Assembly (NCBI GenBank): GCA_004352715.1
Contig: SCFE01000092.1
Location: 1,136,097 to 1,200,096 of the forward strand
Source of the DNA: Hofstenia miamia
Lineage: Eukaryota > Xenacoelomorpha > Acoela
Length of the DNA: 64,000 nucleotides
Direction of reading: 5' to 3'
The notes below the pieces were generated by a model. That model ran no database searches. It was not told the origin of the DNA and worked only from the letters and a program-made list of their open reading frames with translations. Both the position numbers and the translations under genes were made by a program. Each line of letters opens with the position of its first letter. Within the stretch, counting starts at the first letter, position 1. Of the stretch, positions 1-32,870 are shown one piece after another.

Positions 1-489
1 ATTGATTCAGTACGACTTAACCATCAATTATATTCCACTTTAAAAATTTAAAGAGTCCTTAAATTGGTTATGCATTTTTCAGATAAAATTTGCAAATTGA
101 TATATTTCCATTAGACTAACATTTGGAATGAAAATTTTATTAAACTTGTATGAAAATGACAATCACATGTATGAAATGATTTATTGAGATTTTTAAAAAT
201 ATGTTGATAACTTTGCCTGTGGTCCATTAAATGATATGCCTATTTTGCTCATCTTTGTACCAATAAATTCATGTGATCAGTGTTATTAAAATCAACATAC
301 AAATTTTGCTGGGTGAAAGTTTCTATAACACGAAATTTATCAATGATTTTTCAACATAATTCTTCAGGTAAAATAAAATTTGGTTTATTGTGATATAGAA
401 GAACCACTAAGTACTTAAGGATGAAGCATTAATACATTGCCTGCAAATGCTTCGTTTAATTCACCATTTAATATTTAGGAAATTCTTAC
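1..489. other. AT-rich stretch without recognisable gene
   Basis: No coding signal that I recognise on either strand. It may belong to a downstream intron of the minus-strand kinesin gene, or be the eroded 5' part of the hAT element that follows. Confidence 0.5.
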
Positions 490-973
490 ATACAGAAAGT
501 CAGCTTTAGCCAACACTGACCCCACAAATCCCCTGCTATTTTGGCGTATAATGGTTCTAAATTGCCAATGCTGGCTGCTGTAGCTCGCCAAATTTTCGCC
601 ATTCAAGCTGCATCAGCCCAAAGTGAGAGAGATTTTTTATCTGCGGGATGCGGGAATGATAATTACAAAGAAGAGATCCATGATAAGCCCATCTCATGTG
701 AACAACATGGAAATTGTGCGATCGGCGATTTTTGCAAATATATTTTCAATTTAATAATTTTTGTTTATTTAAAAGACATAATACACTGGCTGTAATCACT
801 TTATTTACTAGAGAAATTTTAAAAAATGTGAAAACGTGCAACACCGTGCCTAATAATATTTTTAAAAGCCCGTGCCGTGCCGTGCCCAAAAAATAATTGG
901 ACAACTCCGTGCCGGGCCCGGACTAAAACCCACCGAGCCGTGCCTTCAAAAACCAGGCACGGTAGCAGCTCTG
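490..973 (+). mobile_element. hAT transposon relic (C-terminal dimerisation region plus right terminus)
   Basis: The translation around 535-650 carries the hAT C-terminal dimerisation signature: a leucine/alanine-rich LPMLAAVARQIFAIQAAS followed by SAQSERDF. The conserved continuation (a start at 656, reading MIITKKRSMISPSHVNN) is in another frame, so there is a frameshift near 645. Another shift near 545 separates the upstream NPLLFW part. About 200 nt downstream lies a GC-rich block of CCGTGCC units (about 865-960) ending in GGTAGCAGCTCTG at 961-973. Its complement starts CAGAGCTGC, which fits the CAGRG-type ends known for hAT elements. The following eight bases, 974-981 (CTTTGTGG), would be one copy of the target duplication. 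The left end was not found, so the copy is truncated or extends off the window. It is non-functional. Confidence 0.8.
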
Positions 974-1984
974 CTTTGTGGTTTTGCAGTTAATCCCCAG
1001 TAGAGACAAATTTACTTATGTTGACCATAGTAACCGATATAACAATTCGAAAAATCCAAAATCGAATAAAAAGGATTTAAATACATTCATATTTTATTTG
1101 AGAATATGAGATTCGGTGCTGCAACTAAAATACAACGGCAATATAATTATGCTACTTCTACTGTTACTAAAATATGACTACCCTCCATCAGACATTTATC
1201 ATAAACTATCTACAGCATTTCCGAATGCTGACTCAGCAGCAACGAGCTAATTGTGAAAATCAGCCAAGGCAAGGTTGCCCTCGAACTTTCAGAAGTAGAA
1301 ACTAGATTCAACGTGTGACAGACATAATTAATGAAAATCAGAAACATTGCTCCAGATTCATTTATGACAGTTTGGGAATTAATAAGATACTGTACCCACA
1401 ATATTGAAAGGTTATCACAGCTCGCAAATTTTAGGAAATTTTTTTTCACTTAGGTTTTTTTGTTTAATTTGCAAAAACCACATGAATTTAGTAAAATATA
1501 TACCTTTATTTTTCATAGCTTTGAAAATAACAGATTTTATAATCTTTTTTAATATTTGGCATTTTACTTTTAAAAAGTGACTTAATTCTATGCAAATATT
1601 CAAATTGAATTCATAATATGAAGGAATATTACATCATTTCATTAATAAATCATTTAATGTTGTATTCTATCAACTGATGAGAAGCATATACCGCCGGCGC
1701 GTCTAAGATATTGATATTGCTGGCGCCTGTGCTATATAGTCGCACGGTGCTACACAGTCACTTATCGTGTTTGGATTGAGAGGCGTCAGTGATTTCTGAT
1801 CAGCTAACTGCCATAATATCAAGCAACGCAAATTGCCGCGGTTTTCATTCCAATTATAAAGGTTAGAAATTTAATAATTACTCTTAATACAATAGAATAT
1901 ATGTTTAGATTAGATGCAGAATCGAAAGCACAACTTCCACCAGACTCATTTTGCTTTATGTTCGCAAGATTAATTGGAGGTTAA
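974..1984. other. No gene seen
   Basis: AT-rich apart from a GC-richer island at about 1690-1800. I see no recognisable protein or RNA gene. Confidence 0.4.
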
Positions 1985-3512
1985 ATGATTTTTAAGTGCA
2001 TCTTAATACTGCTTGCTAAAACTTATTTAGGACCAAAGAAGTTCACAGACGTTATATGGGCATTTCAAGACATGTGTGCAGGACACTAAATCATTTACCC
2101 CTTCGTTTCTATGCAATTCATGTCATCGCTACCTGTACAAATACCACAAAGATCGTGCAAACTCGTTTTCCGTTCAATACTCCAGCAATTTGGACCGAAC
2201 AGATATCTCATGCCTATGGTGAGTGTTAAATTTTTCGATTCAAAAAGTATCTAGTAGAAAAAAGCAAATTTATTTTGAATGTTCCAATTGCAAACTCCCT
2301 CTCAAAGAAACAGTCTTAATGAAAGAGAATGATGCAACTGACAATTCTGCTTGCTCTACTGATGAACGAATGGTAGTGTCGGACGACAGTGAATATCAGG
2401 CAGAAAGCAGCGACACATCAGTTTGTCACCAAATGATTTTGGCGATTTTTGAAGGGGGCATCTTTGTCCAAAGCAGCAAAGAAGTTAGAATCCGTTAATA
2501 CGAGGCATGTAAAGGAGAGAAATATTGAATACGTAGAATTTTTTCTGACTTCAGGTGGCTTTACTTGTTGCTCCGGTTATTAGAAACTTTATCGGACAGA
2601 TCTTCTACCAAAAACCAAAAAATGGTCTTCATTTATAGATTCATCAAAAAATAGTCTGAAAGCAGCTGCAGTATGTGATGGATATCAACTTCCTACTGTA
2701 CCATTAGCGTATGCAAGAGTCAAAAAAGATAAAACAAGCATCTTTCAAATTCTTTCTTCACTCAATTGTAATTCACTAAACTGGCCAATAATTGCTGACT
2801 TAAAAGTTGTCAATTTCCTACTTGGTTTACCGAATGGATATGCCAAATATCCCTGCCCGTTTTCCATGTTTGACACTCAAAATCCTTTGCCAAACTTTAG
2901 CACCAATCATGTTTGGCCTGAAAGACCGCTGAATTCTGAAGAACAAGTGCCCAGAGAAAGCATTATTCTTCCTTTTTTGCATATAAAATTAGGATGATTT
3001 CAGAAGTACGTTGAGACTCTGCCAAAAGAAAGTACGTGCTATCAATATTTGCTTAATAACACACAAAAGCGCGAAGCAAAAATATCTATAATGGTCTTTT
3101 TACGGGACCAGAAATTCGGAAACTCCTTAAAGACAAAAACTTTATTTCCTCAATGACAGAATTAGAAAAAGCAGCATGGGACTAGTTTGGCAATTTGTGT
3201 GAGAACATTTTTGGTAAAAATATTAATCAAAATTGGGGTATTTATGTAGACAATTTTATTTCGTCTCTTCACGCGTTGGGGTGTTTGAGAATGTCGAATA
3301 AAATGCACCTGCAATTCAAGCACACAGAGCAATACAAATATTTTCTCGATACATTTTCTGATGAACATGGTGAGAGATTGCACAAAGATATGGAGACAAT
3401 TGAATCGATATACTGTCATCTGTTGACACGCGAGAAGCTGGGGGATTATATTTGGCGCTTGAAAAGCGAAGGCCGCAAGGAACTTTGCAGTAAAACAAAA
3501 TTTTTTCGATAA
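1985..3512 (+). mobile_element. Degraded coding repeat of unassigned transposon class
   Basis: Several frames on the plus strand give a continuous-looking but broken protein. A zinc-knuckle-like CNSCHRYL lies near 2113-2136. An acidic linker sits at about 2310-2425. A central part at about 2640-3000 contains IADLKVVNFLLGLPNGYAKYP and LPFLHIKLG. A C-terminal part at 3195-3512 contains EHGERLHKDMETIESIY and LGDYIWRLKS. From memory this block order matches a multicopy protein seen in many arthropod and cnidarian genomes. I cannot give its superfamily with certainty. There are at least three frame changes and in-frame stops (for example after HIKLG near 2997), so it is dead. It lies in the opposite orientation to kinesin. 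Confidence 0.5.
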
Positions 3513-4738
3513 TTTTTTATTTTTTTACAAATTGTTAACAAATAATATTTCTTCCGTTTTCATTTCATAATTTGGTATTTCACTTCAATTAGATAAAATA
3601 TAAGAGAAATTTATTGAAAAAATAAATTCATTTATGGGAAAATTTCTTCAAAAATTTAGAATTTTCAAATTGTCAATTCTAAGAAAAGTTTTCAAACTAA
3701 AAAACAACCTTTTAGATTTTCGCTATTTACAACATGCTGATTGGAATAGAGTAAAAAATGGAAGTGCCAAAATCACTTCCAAGGCGAGCTATGTTATTTA
3801 TGAGAAAATTATCTTATATGCTGTGTAAAAACCTGCTAGACATTCTAAATGAAACGGGCGAATTAGTAATAAGTAATTTCTGCGTGGAAGACGAAGTTTG
3901 GGTAAATTTTCGCCCTATACAGTCCAAACAAGAAACTAAAGTTTGAGTCAAAATTCGTTGATACGCCATGAAATTTGCCGGCCAAGGCTGCAAGGAGAAT
4001 ACGATGCTGTTAATTTGCTTGACTTGAAATAAATTTTCTGTTCAAGCATCACGCCTTATAAACAATTTCGTTTACACAGAATTCGTGGAGAACTACCCTA
4101 ACTCTAAGACCACATCGCACAAGGCTACTGTGGTCAAATTACAAAGTTACATGCCCCCCCCCCTCAGCAGAGATAGATTTAAGTCTCTTAGGCGCGATTC
4201 TTTTCAAAGCGACATATTTGCAAAATTCTATGGGGCCGTCTACAGAAGAGATTAAATTTTGCGTGTGCTTGGATTCAATGTAAAAATGTTCACTAAATTC
4301 GTTTCTAAAAAAAATAAAAACAAAAAAGCGAAAATTTAATTCATTATACACTAATACACAAACAAATAAAATGAATTGACGATTGAGTTGTACAGTATAT
4401 TTGAATTTAAATATTTTGCAAATTTAACGAATTTTAGATGAAACAATAATTTCGTGAATTTTAACAAATTTTACTTATTCCCGTAACTAATTCTCAAACA
4501 ATGTATAATATTTCTTAATGTCAAATATGCATTGAAACTTTCCAGTTAAACAAAAAGTTAACGATATTTATAGCATTCTTCGAAATTCGAATTGCTTTAA
4601 CTCTTGTTGTTGTGAACCATCATAAAATTGGCAATTTGCACAAAAATTCTAAAAAAATGTTTTTTGCTTAAAGCATTTTTACAAACTTTGTTAACAAGGC
4701 TAACTAAAAAAGTTAGTAAAAACAAAAAGTAAGAGTAC
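3513..4738. other. No gene recognised; contains a C homopolymer
   Basis: Open frames at 3634-3828 and 3758-3946 (+) and 4139-4351 (-) show no family I recognise. A run of C lies near 4154-4163. I searched the minus strand here for the kinesin tail (acceptors at about 3709, 3847, 4308 and 4646). None opens a frame that continues the gene. Confidence 0.4.
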
Positions 4739-26610
<21,872 letters not shown>

Positions 26611-27446
26611 AAGCTAAAGCCATTCAACAAAATGAAATAGATTCTTGCATAAATATTATTACTAAATATATATAACAAGGCGCATATAACTTGCATTTGC
26701 GCATGAAAGTTTTTCAGTTATAACGAGATCGGTTAGAAAGAGGATTCAGTTATTATGAACGATTTTCGAAGCCCTTTAAGATTTTAACGAGCAATTCAAT
26801 TTTAAATATACACTCATGCCCAAAAAAGTACCCGATAATTTTAATTTTATTGACATACTCATTTGATCAAATTTAAAATTATATAAAACACAGACAATTT
26901 CGGTTTAGGCCAACAAAACAACTTTTCTGGGTCAACTTTTTAAGAGAAACAATCTGACATCCTCAAAATTGAAAAAAAATCAATACTTGAGTCGCGATAG
27001 CTCTTTTTTATTTTACCGATATAAAAACAACTTAGTGCAGCGACAACAGTGTTTTGAAACTAAAACATTTCAAATGATACTTTATTCAGTATATTTAATA
27101 GTTTTCATTAAAATATTTAATATAATAACGGTAAATATATAGCAATTAGAGTAAAATTACAACAAAAAATTTTAATATGTCAAGGCTATAATCCGTTTGA
27201 TTTTAATTTATACGTCATAGATTCCTACCAATTGACAACTAAGAAAATTTAAATCATAGTTTTTGCAAACAATAATAAATTTAAAAAATTGGTTTATGAT
27301 GTTGTGAAAGTTTTTTCCAAATTTAAAATAAGCTTTGACAAGCTAAAAAATTAGTACATGTTTTTTAACATTATTAACAGGTTGTCATAACAACAGTAAT
27401 TTGATGCTACACGGGATAATTAATAATATAGGTATGCACTCAGAAT
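26611..27446. other. Upstream of kinesin start; no gene seen
   Basis: AT-rich. Apart from the TTTAG just before the ATG, no promoter element is evident. Confidence 0.4.
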
Positions 27447-27562
27447 CCACTCCACTGAAAGGGATTTAACTTGGGAGGATCTACTCCACTAAAAGGGATT
27501 TAACTTGGGAAGATCTACTCCACTGAAAGGGATTTAACTTGAGAGAATCTACTCCATTGAAA
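27447..27562. repeat. 34-bp tandem repeat, about 3.4 copies
   Basis: Units at 27447-27480, 27481-27514, 27515-27548 and a partial one to 27562, around CTCCACTGAAAGGGATTTAA. Copies differ at few positions. Confidence 0.85.
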
Positions 27563-27928
27563 AGCACTATAGTCCAAATTACAAAGGGTAGTCAAAACTT
27601 ATGCGTTGCAGAAATGCATAAAATTTGAAGGAATTACAGAATTCTAAAATAGAAATACACTCAAAGTTAATGAATTAACTCAATATCGTAGGAATGTATA
27701 CTGTTTTCACTACTCTAAAAATAATAAATATTTAGGATGCATACTCATAACAAGAATTTCAACAATTGAGCAAATGAAAAAATTTTCATAATTTCAAATA
27801 AAATTTGAAGAGTAGAACATTTCAAATAAATGACTATGACACAAAGGATGCACAATCACTTCCTTCAAATTCATTTGAACTAATTCTGACGTCATCAAAA
27901 TTAGAAGTCTGTCTGTTAGAGGTTAAAG

Positions 27929-28581
27929 CAAAGGGTTTTCGAGTCTATTTCAAATTACTCGTTTCAGTTCGCGTTCTTGCGTTTCGAGTATTTTTTTACA
28001 ATTCAGAATTTTCAAACCTAAAAACTAGGTATTTGCGACTGTTAAAGAAATGTAAATTAATTTAATTTTTACTGTATTTCGAGTGGAATAACATTTCGAG
28101 TACCCGCAAACCCTGTTACAGCAGAGCTTTTTTAGAGTACAAAACTCAGAATAATGGCGGATTTTCACTAAAATTTAACTTTTAATATTTTTAGCCAAAA
28201 TGTTTAACAGATTAAATTATTTGCTAAATTTTGCAGAAATTGACTGTCTCTTTCTTGGTCAGATGATGATGTCACTACACTTTGAATCACAAAACAAAAC
28301 GGTTGGTACTCAAATTTTCCAAATTTCTCTCAAAATGGACACCTGTAGTAATTTTTTAAGGGAAATGTGGTAAATAATAATCTTGGAAGGATTTGAGATA
28401 AATTGGGAAAATTTGAGATTTTCAAGAATGAAAAAAGTACAACCAAACAAAACTATTACTTTCTAAGAGGAATTTCTGGAAAATCGGAATAAGAAAAAAC
28501 TCGGAATTTTCTTCAAAAAATTACTCTAACTTGAAAGGCAAAAACTCGAACTCGGACCAAGTAACTTGATTCAAAAACCCT
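27929..28581. mobile_element. hAT-like MITE (tentative)
   Basis: The left end CAAAGGGTTTTCGAGTC (27929) and the complement of the right end (AGGGTTTTTGAATC, ending at 28581) form an imperfect inverted repeat. The flanking octamers GGTTAAAG (27921-27928) and GATTAAAG (28582-28589) match at 7 of 8. A third copy of the end, inverted, lies near 28098-28113, so a nested or shorter element is also possible. No protein coding is evident. Confidence 0.45.
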
Positions 28582-28589
28582 GATTAAAG

Positions 28590-29364
28590 ACACGATTTTA
28601 ATGAAATATCAGTTAGTAATGATTCTGGTTAAAACTCCACTTTTTTAAATATATCTTATTGTATTATTTTAATAAATTAATTTTTGCTAATACCAACCAA
28701 TGTACATACATTCAAAAAGTAATTGACAATTTGATAATGTCCAAAATGTTGTTAAAGTAAATAGTCTAAATATATTTAATTTCAAATTCGTAATATTTTC
28801 TAAAATTCAATTTTTGCTTTTATTGTTATTTTGCGGCCTAAACTTGCCGTTATTAAGATTTTGCGTGTTTCTCATTGTTAATACATATTGCGTGCTTCCT
28901 AGCTTGCAAGGATCCTCATATTTCTGTCATCTATAAACAGGTTTCCAATTGCTTTTCTATGTAATTAGCCAGCATTAGGCGAAAGTTTTCAATTTGCGCT
29001 TTCAATAACTGATTTGTGCTAGTGAATTCAATGCATCACTACTTTCAATACTATCTGAAACCTCATTAATCATTTCTTAGGGGTTATTCTTCATCCGAAG
29101 CTCCCACTGGTTAAAAAATTTTGTACAGGGGACAACAATGTTTTTTATTTGAATTAATCACTGCTTACTGTAACCAATTTAACACTGTGAGGTAATTGTT
29201 TTAAACGGAGATATAATAAAAAAAATTTTAGAACATTGAGGGACCCGTATACATATTCTGGCGCTGGGCTTTTTTCGATTTGTACACAGCATACCATATG
29301 AGGCCTCAATGAGGTGATGTACAGAAAATTGGGCCCTGTTTATTATACGTTTTCATAATCGTGT
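28590..29364. other. No gene seen
   Basis: AT-rich spacer. The only notable item is TGTACACAGCATACCA at 29281-29296, which recurs at 34786-34801. Confidence 0.4.
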
Positions 29365-29937
29365 ATGACGGGCTCTAACTCCAGACGTGCAAACTCAGTG
29401 AGTGATGACCGTGTCCATTGTGCAAAATGCAAGAAATCAAATGATGAGGGAACGCAGTGGGTGGAGTGGTACCATGGTGGTTGCTCTGCCTTGCCTCCAG
29501 GAAGATTCGACTTAATTAAAGATAAGCATATTCTCTTTATCTGCGACTCTTGCCTTAAAAATAAAAGACATAAAGAAGAATCTTCTCCTGTAATTGTTAA
29601 ATCTATCACTGAATGTGTTGAAAAAGTACTCCCTAAAATTGTTAATGAGCAAATTGAACAAGTCCTCACGAAGTCTCTCACCACTCCCTCAATCCAGAAA
29701 CCCGATTCATCTGATGAGTTTTTGATGATTGTAAATGGCATTCCTGATGATGAAGCAAGTTTGTTTAAACAACTGAATAAAGTCTTTGACCACATTGATG
29801 TCAATACTGAGGAAAGAATCTGCAGTGTGAAAAGACTTGGGAAGTTCTCAAGAGGAAGCAACCGCCCTAGGCCTTTACTTATTAAATTTAATGATGAATG
29901 TACAATGCGAAAACTGTTTCCAAAAGTTATCTGTTAA
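29365..29937 (+). CDS. LINE ORF1 protein with PHD-like finger
   Basis: Open for 190 codons, ending in TAA at 29935. The cysteine/histidine spacing CxxC...H..C...CxxC is intact. The C-terminal third looks like the RNA-binding fold of LINE ORF1 proteins. The presumed role is nucleic-acid binding in the retrotransposon RNP. The frame is intact although the downstream ORF2 is broken. Confidence 0.75.
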   Translation: MTGSNSRRANSVSDDRVHCAKCKKSNDEGTQWVEWYHGGCSALPPGRFDLIKDKHILFICDSCLKNKRHKEESSPVIVKSITECVEKVLPKIVNEQIEQVLTKSLTTPSIQKPDSSDEFLMIVNGIPDDEASLFKQLNKVFDHIDVNTEERICSVKRLGKFSRGSNRPRPLLIKFNDECTMRKLFPKVIC

Positions 29938-31000
29938 AAGATTTCGAACATCCGCTGTATCTCAATAAGTATCTTTCCAGATCGCGAAATTGAAAAGAAA
30001 ATTTTGGCACTACGTTATAAAAAAAGTCACTGAAGAGGCACTTTCCAAATCAGATTTTCGTATCAAAAACTTGGAGCTCTTTTACAAAAACTCTCCAGTC
30101 CAGCTGTCCACAAATTGACAATCTATATTATCCGGTCTCATCTTAAACTGCCAATTTCTCATTAATGTTGAACGAAGAATCAACCTTCACAAGCTTCTGA
30201 CAGTTCTTAACATTAACATTGCCTTCTTAACAGAAAGCTGGCTAAATGATGACATTATTGATGAAGAAATTCTGCGTGGTTCTCATGTGCTTTCAGTACA
30301 TGCTGTTATCTAGTGTCGCCTATTTTCATTAAACTTTTTATTTTAATTTACAGACCACCTGTAAAGTCAAACTACGAAATTCCCTTTGATAAAATTCGTC
30401 TATCTATTTTAAAATATGTTAATGATTTCGATGATATTTGCAGAAATTTATTCCACCCTCAGAAAGAAATCTTCATTGTCGATGACTTTGACTACCCTGG
30501 TATCGATTGGAATGAGTTAGTTAGTCAGAAAAATGAAGAATCCTGTTTTCTTGAATTTCTAGCTTGAGCTGATGCAATTCGTTAGAGGCCCTACCCCCGC
30601 GTCGGGTAATACATTGGATATTCTCGTCACCAACTCACACGATACTAGTTACATGACTTTACCGAAGTCTTTTTCTGATCATTTTCCAGTACAATTTTTC
30701 ACTCCTGTTGATTTTCTTCCTTCTGATGATATCTCCTTAAGCTTTTCGAAATCGCTTTTCAGTCTGACAACATTCAATTCCGGTACTTCTTCATAAAGAA
30801 AACAACTTCTTTCAACATCTATACCTCATGCGGCTCCTTTGTCAAATGCTTCTGTGTCACATGCAGAGATCTTTCCTGAGTCGCCATCAGCTCATCTACC
30901 TTCTCTTTAGTTTTAAACTTTAAATAATTGTGATACTTTTGTAATGCCCCATAAAAATGGAATTGAGTCTATTACTACTACTACTACTACTACAAACTGG
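29365..31000 (+). mobile_element. Non-LTR retrotransposon with PHD-type ORF1, internally deleted
   Basis: ORF1 at 29365-29937 (190 codons) begins with a PHD-like zinc finger (CAKCKKSNDEG, then WYHGGCSALPPGRFD, then FICDSC). It ends in a small RRM-like part (MIVNGIPDDE ... ICSVKRLGKF). This ORF1 layout is known from CR1/Jockey-type elements. Endonuclease-like pieces follow in several frames: NINIAFLTESWLNDDIIDEE (about 30210-30270), IYRPPVKSNYE (30350), DDFDYPGIDWNEL (30480) and NTLDILVTNS...SFSDHFPVQFF (30610-30710). No reverse transcriptase follows; instead a 3' UTR ends in (TAC)n near 30972-30993. The copy therefore lost its RT by internal deletion. The endonuclease also carries frameshifts and stops. 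Confidence 0.85.
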
Positions 31001-31009
31001 GACTTCTTC

Positions 31010-31655
31010 AAACACCCATATACCCAGCGCAACAAGTTGTACTTTACAAATGCAATTTTTTCAATTTTGTTTCCAAATCTAGAGGACATCAATAAATTTT
31101 ACATCCATTGTCTCCTGTCATTACAATTCATATGACAATTAATACAAAAATAACGTCCTATTTTCAGAAATTTAGTAAATCTATCTCTATCGCTCTTTAA
31201 GCCAATTTCACCCATAAACCTGAAATCGGCCCTTTTGCATCATGTCGCCCTGTCGCCAATTTAGTTGCTTTATTCATGACAGATTAGATCACTCATTCCC
31301 CATTAATTAATCACTTAGTTTTATTTGTTGTTCTGGTTATCTTTTTTCGATTTCGTTGAAATTTCAAAGAAATCAGCCAGAAAGTGATAATAGTAGGAAT
31401 ATAGCAAATTTAATAGTAGTGTTAGAATACTAGCAACGCGTCTGTCACACAATAATTATGATTATTCGTTTGTTTTGTTAATAACCCTTAAAAAATTCGG
31501 TAGTCTGAATAAATTATCGCTTTCTTGACTATTAAATTAAGTATAGTCGTAATCGTAGTCGTAGACATAACAAAAATGTACTTACAACGTAAAACCTTTT
31601 TTTAGTTTGCCACAACAAATCAAATCATTGATATTTGCTGAAATGATTAAATACA
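31010..31655. other. No gene seen
   Basis: AT-rich, with (GTAGTC)-like words near 31545-31565. Confidence 0.4.
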
Positions 31656-32870
31656 GGTCGTCCAAGAAGTGGGGTGCGATTTGAAAATGTACGTAAAATG
31701 ATTCGTAAAATTTGGTTTTATGAACAATTAGTAAATGTTGTAAAATATAGTAACCGGTATTCAAGTACAAGCCGGTTATGTAAGAAAAAGTGTTAATTGA
31801 AAACAATTTCAAGTGTTCATTTGTCATAGGCATCCACCTACCACCGTTAACACGAATCGCAAGTTCTATTCATCTTCACGTTCTATCCGACATTTTTTGT
31901 AGAAGTTCTTTGTCTTCATTCATTTCAGTTAAAAAATCTTCCGCTATTTCTGTCAATTCAGCTACACTCGCAATTTCCAGACCAATAATATTCTTCTTCA
32001 AAATTCCCCAAACAGCATTATCCGGGGTTGTCAAGTCCGGACTTCGTGGCGGCCAGGGTACTGGCCCGAACTTACCAATCCAATGATCCGGAAAAGTTCT
32101 GTTAAGGAATTCACGCGTAACTAAGGCTGTGTGTCCTGGAGCTCCGTCTTGCTGGAAAAAATGGCTTGCGAATTCGTGTTTTTCTTAAAGCTGGTATAAA
32201 TTTGGTTTCCAACATCTCACAGTAACTTGTTGCAGTAATTCGACCATTACACACAAACGGTCCGATTAAATGAGACGCTGATACTGCACACCATATCATT
32301 TTTTGCGGAGGATATTGTTTTATTTGATCAAAATAATGGGGATTTTCGTTTGACCAAAAGAACGAAAATTTTCTTTTACCATCAGCGTAAGTTGCATATC
32401 CTGCAGGCATCAACCCTATTAAGTTTATCTTCTGGTGATAAAAACTGCACCAAGGTTGGTCGGAAAGCTTTAAAATTACAGTCTTTTTTCATGGCATTGT
32501 GGAGTGTTGATTTCGTCATATCCAATTCAGATGCACGACTATGTATACTTTTTGTTGGCTACTTTCTAACTGACTGTTCAATATCGGCAACTTTGCTTGA
32601 TCTTTTTTTGGGACGGCCAGAGCGCTTTTTATCCAATATGGAACCCGTTAAGAACAATTTGTCTTCCCATTCTCTTATTTTTTCTCCTCTTGGCGCCTCT
32701 TCATTGAATTTTTCCTTAAACCTGTCGCGAACAACCTTCATGTCATACTTTGTTTTTCCGGATTCATGCCACCACACTGCTGCTAATATTCGTGCTTCCA
32801 AAGTGTATGGACTTTGATCAACAATTTCATCACCACCTGGACCTACTTCACACATTTTGATTCCTGAAAG
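31656..32870 (-). mobile_element. mariner/Tc1-type transposon relic (DD41D-like)
   Basis: Minus strand. The N-terminal part (32855-32559) begins MCEVGPGG and holds a helix-turn-helix of the DUF4817 kind (SPYTLEARILAAVWWHESGK ... LFLTGSILDKKRSGRPKK). A stop lies in SVRK* and a deletion/frameshift around 32400 removes the first catalytic Asp region. Then comes FFWSNENPHYFDQIKQYPPQ, MIWCAVSASHLIGPFVCNG, a frame change near 32165, QDGAPGHTALVTREFL, and PPRSPDLTTPDNAVWG (near 32035). The second and third catalytic Asp are 41 residues apart, counted as in mariner (34 in mariner). The 3' end is bounded by TA and CAGGTCGTCCAAGAAGTGG at 31656. The matching 5' terminal repeat is not seen. The copy is inactive. 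Confidence 0.85.

Noticed and set aside
4139-4351. Candidate kinesin tail exon
   Set aside because: In the phase required after exon 16 it stops after three codons, and the protein does not resemble the kinesin tail.
27447-27562. CRISPR-like spacing of repeats
   Set aside because: The units are directly adjacent without spacers and the genome is eukaryotic.
29343-29861. 172-codon open frame on the minus strand
   Set aside because: It is the antisense shadow of the LINE ORF1, whose plus-strand zinc finger is clear.
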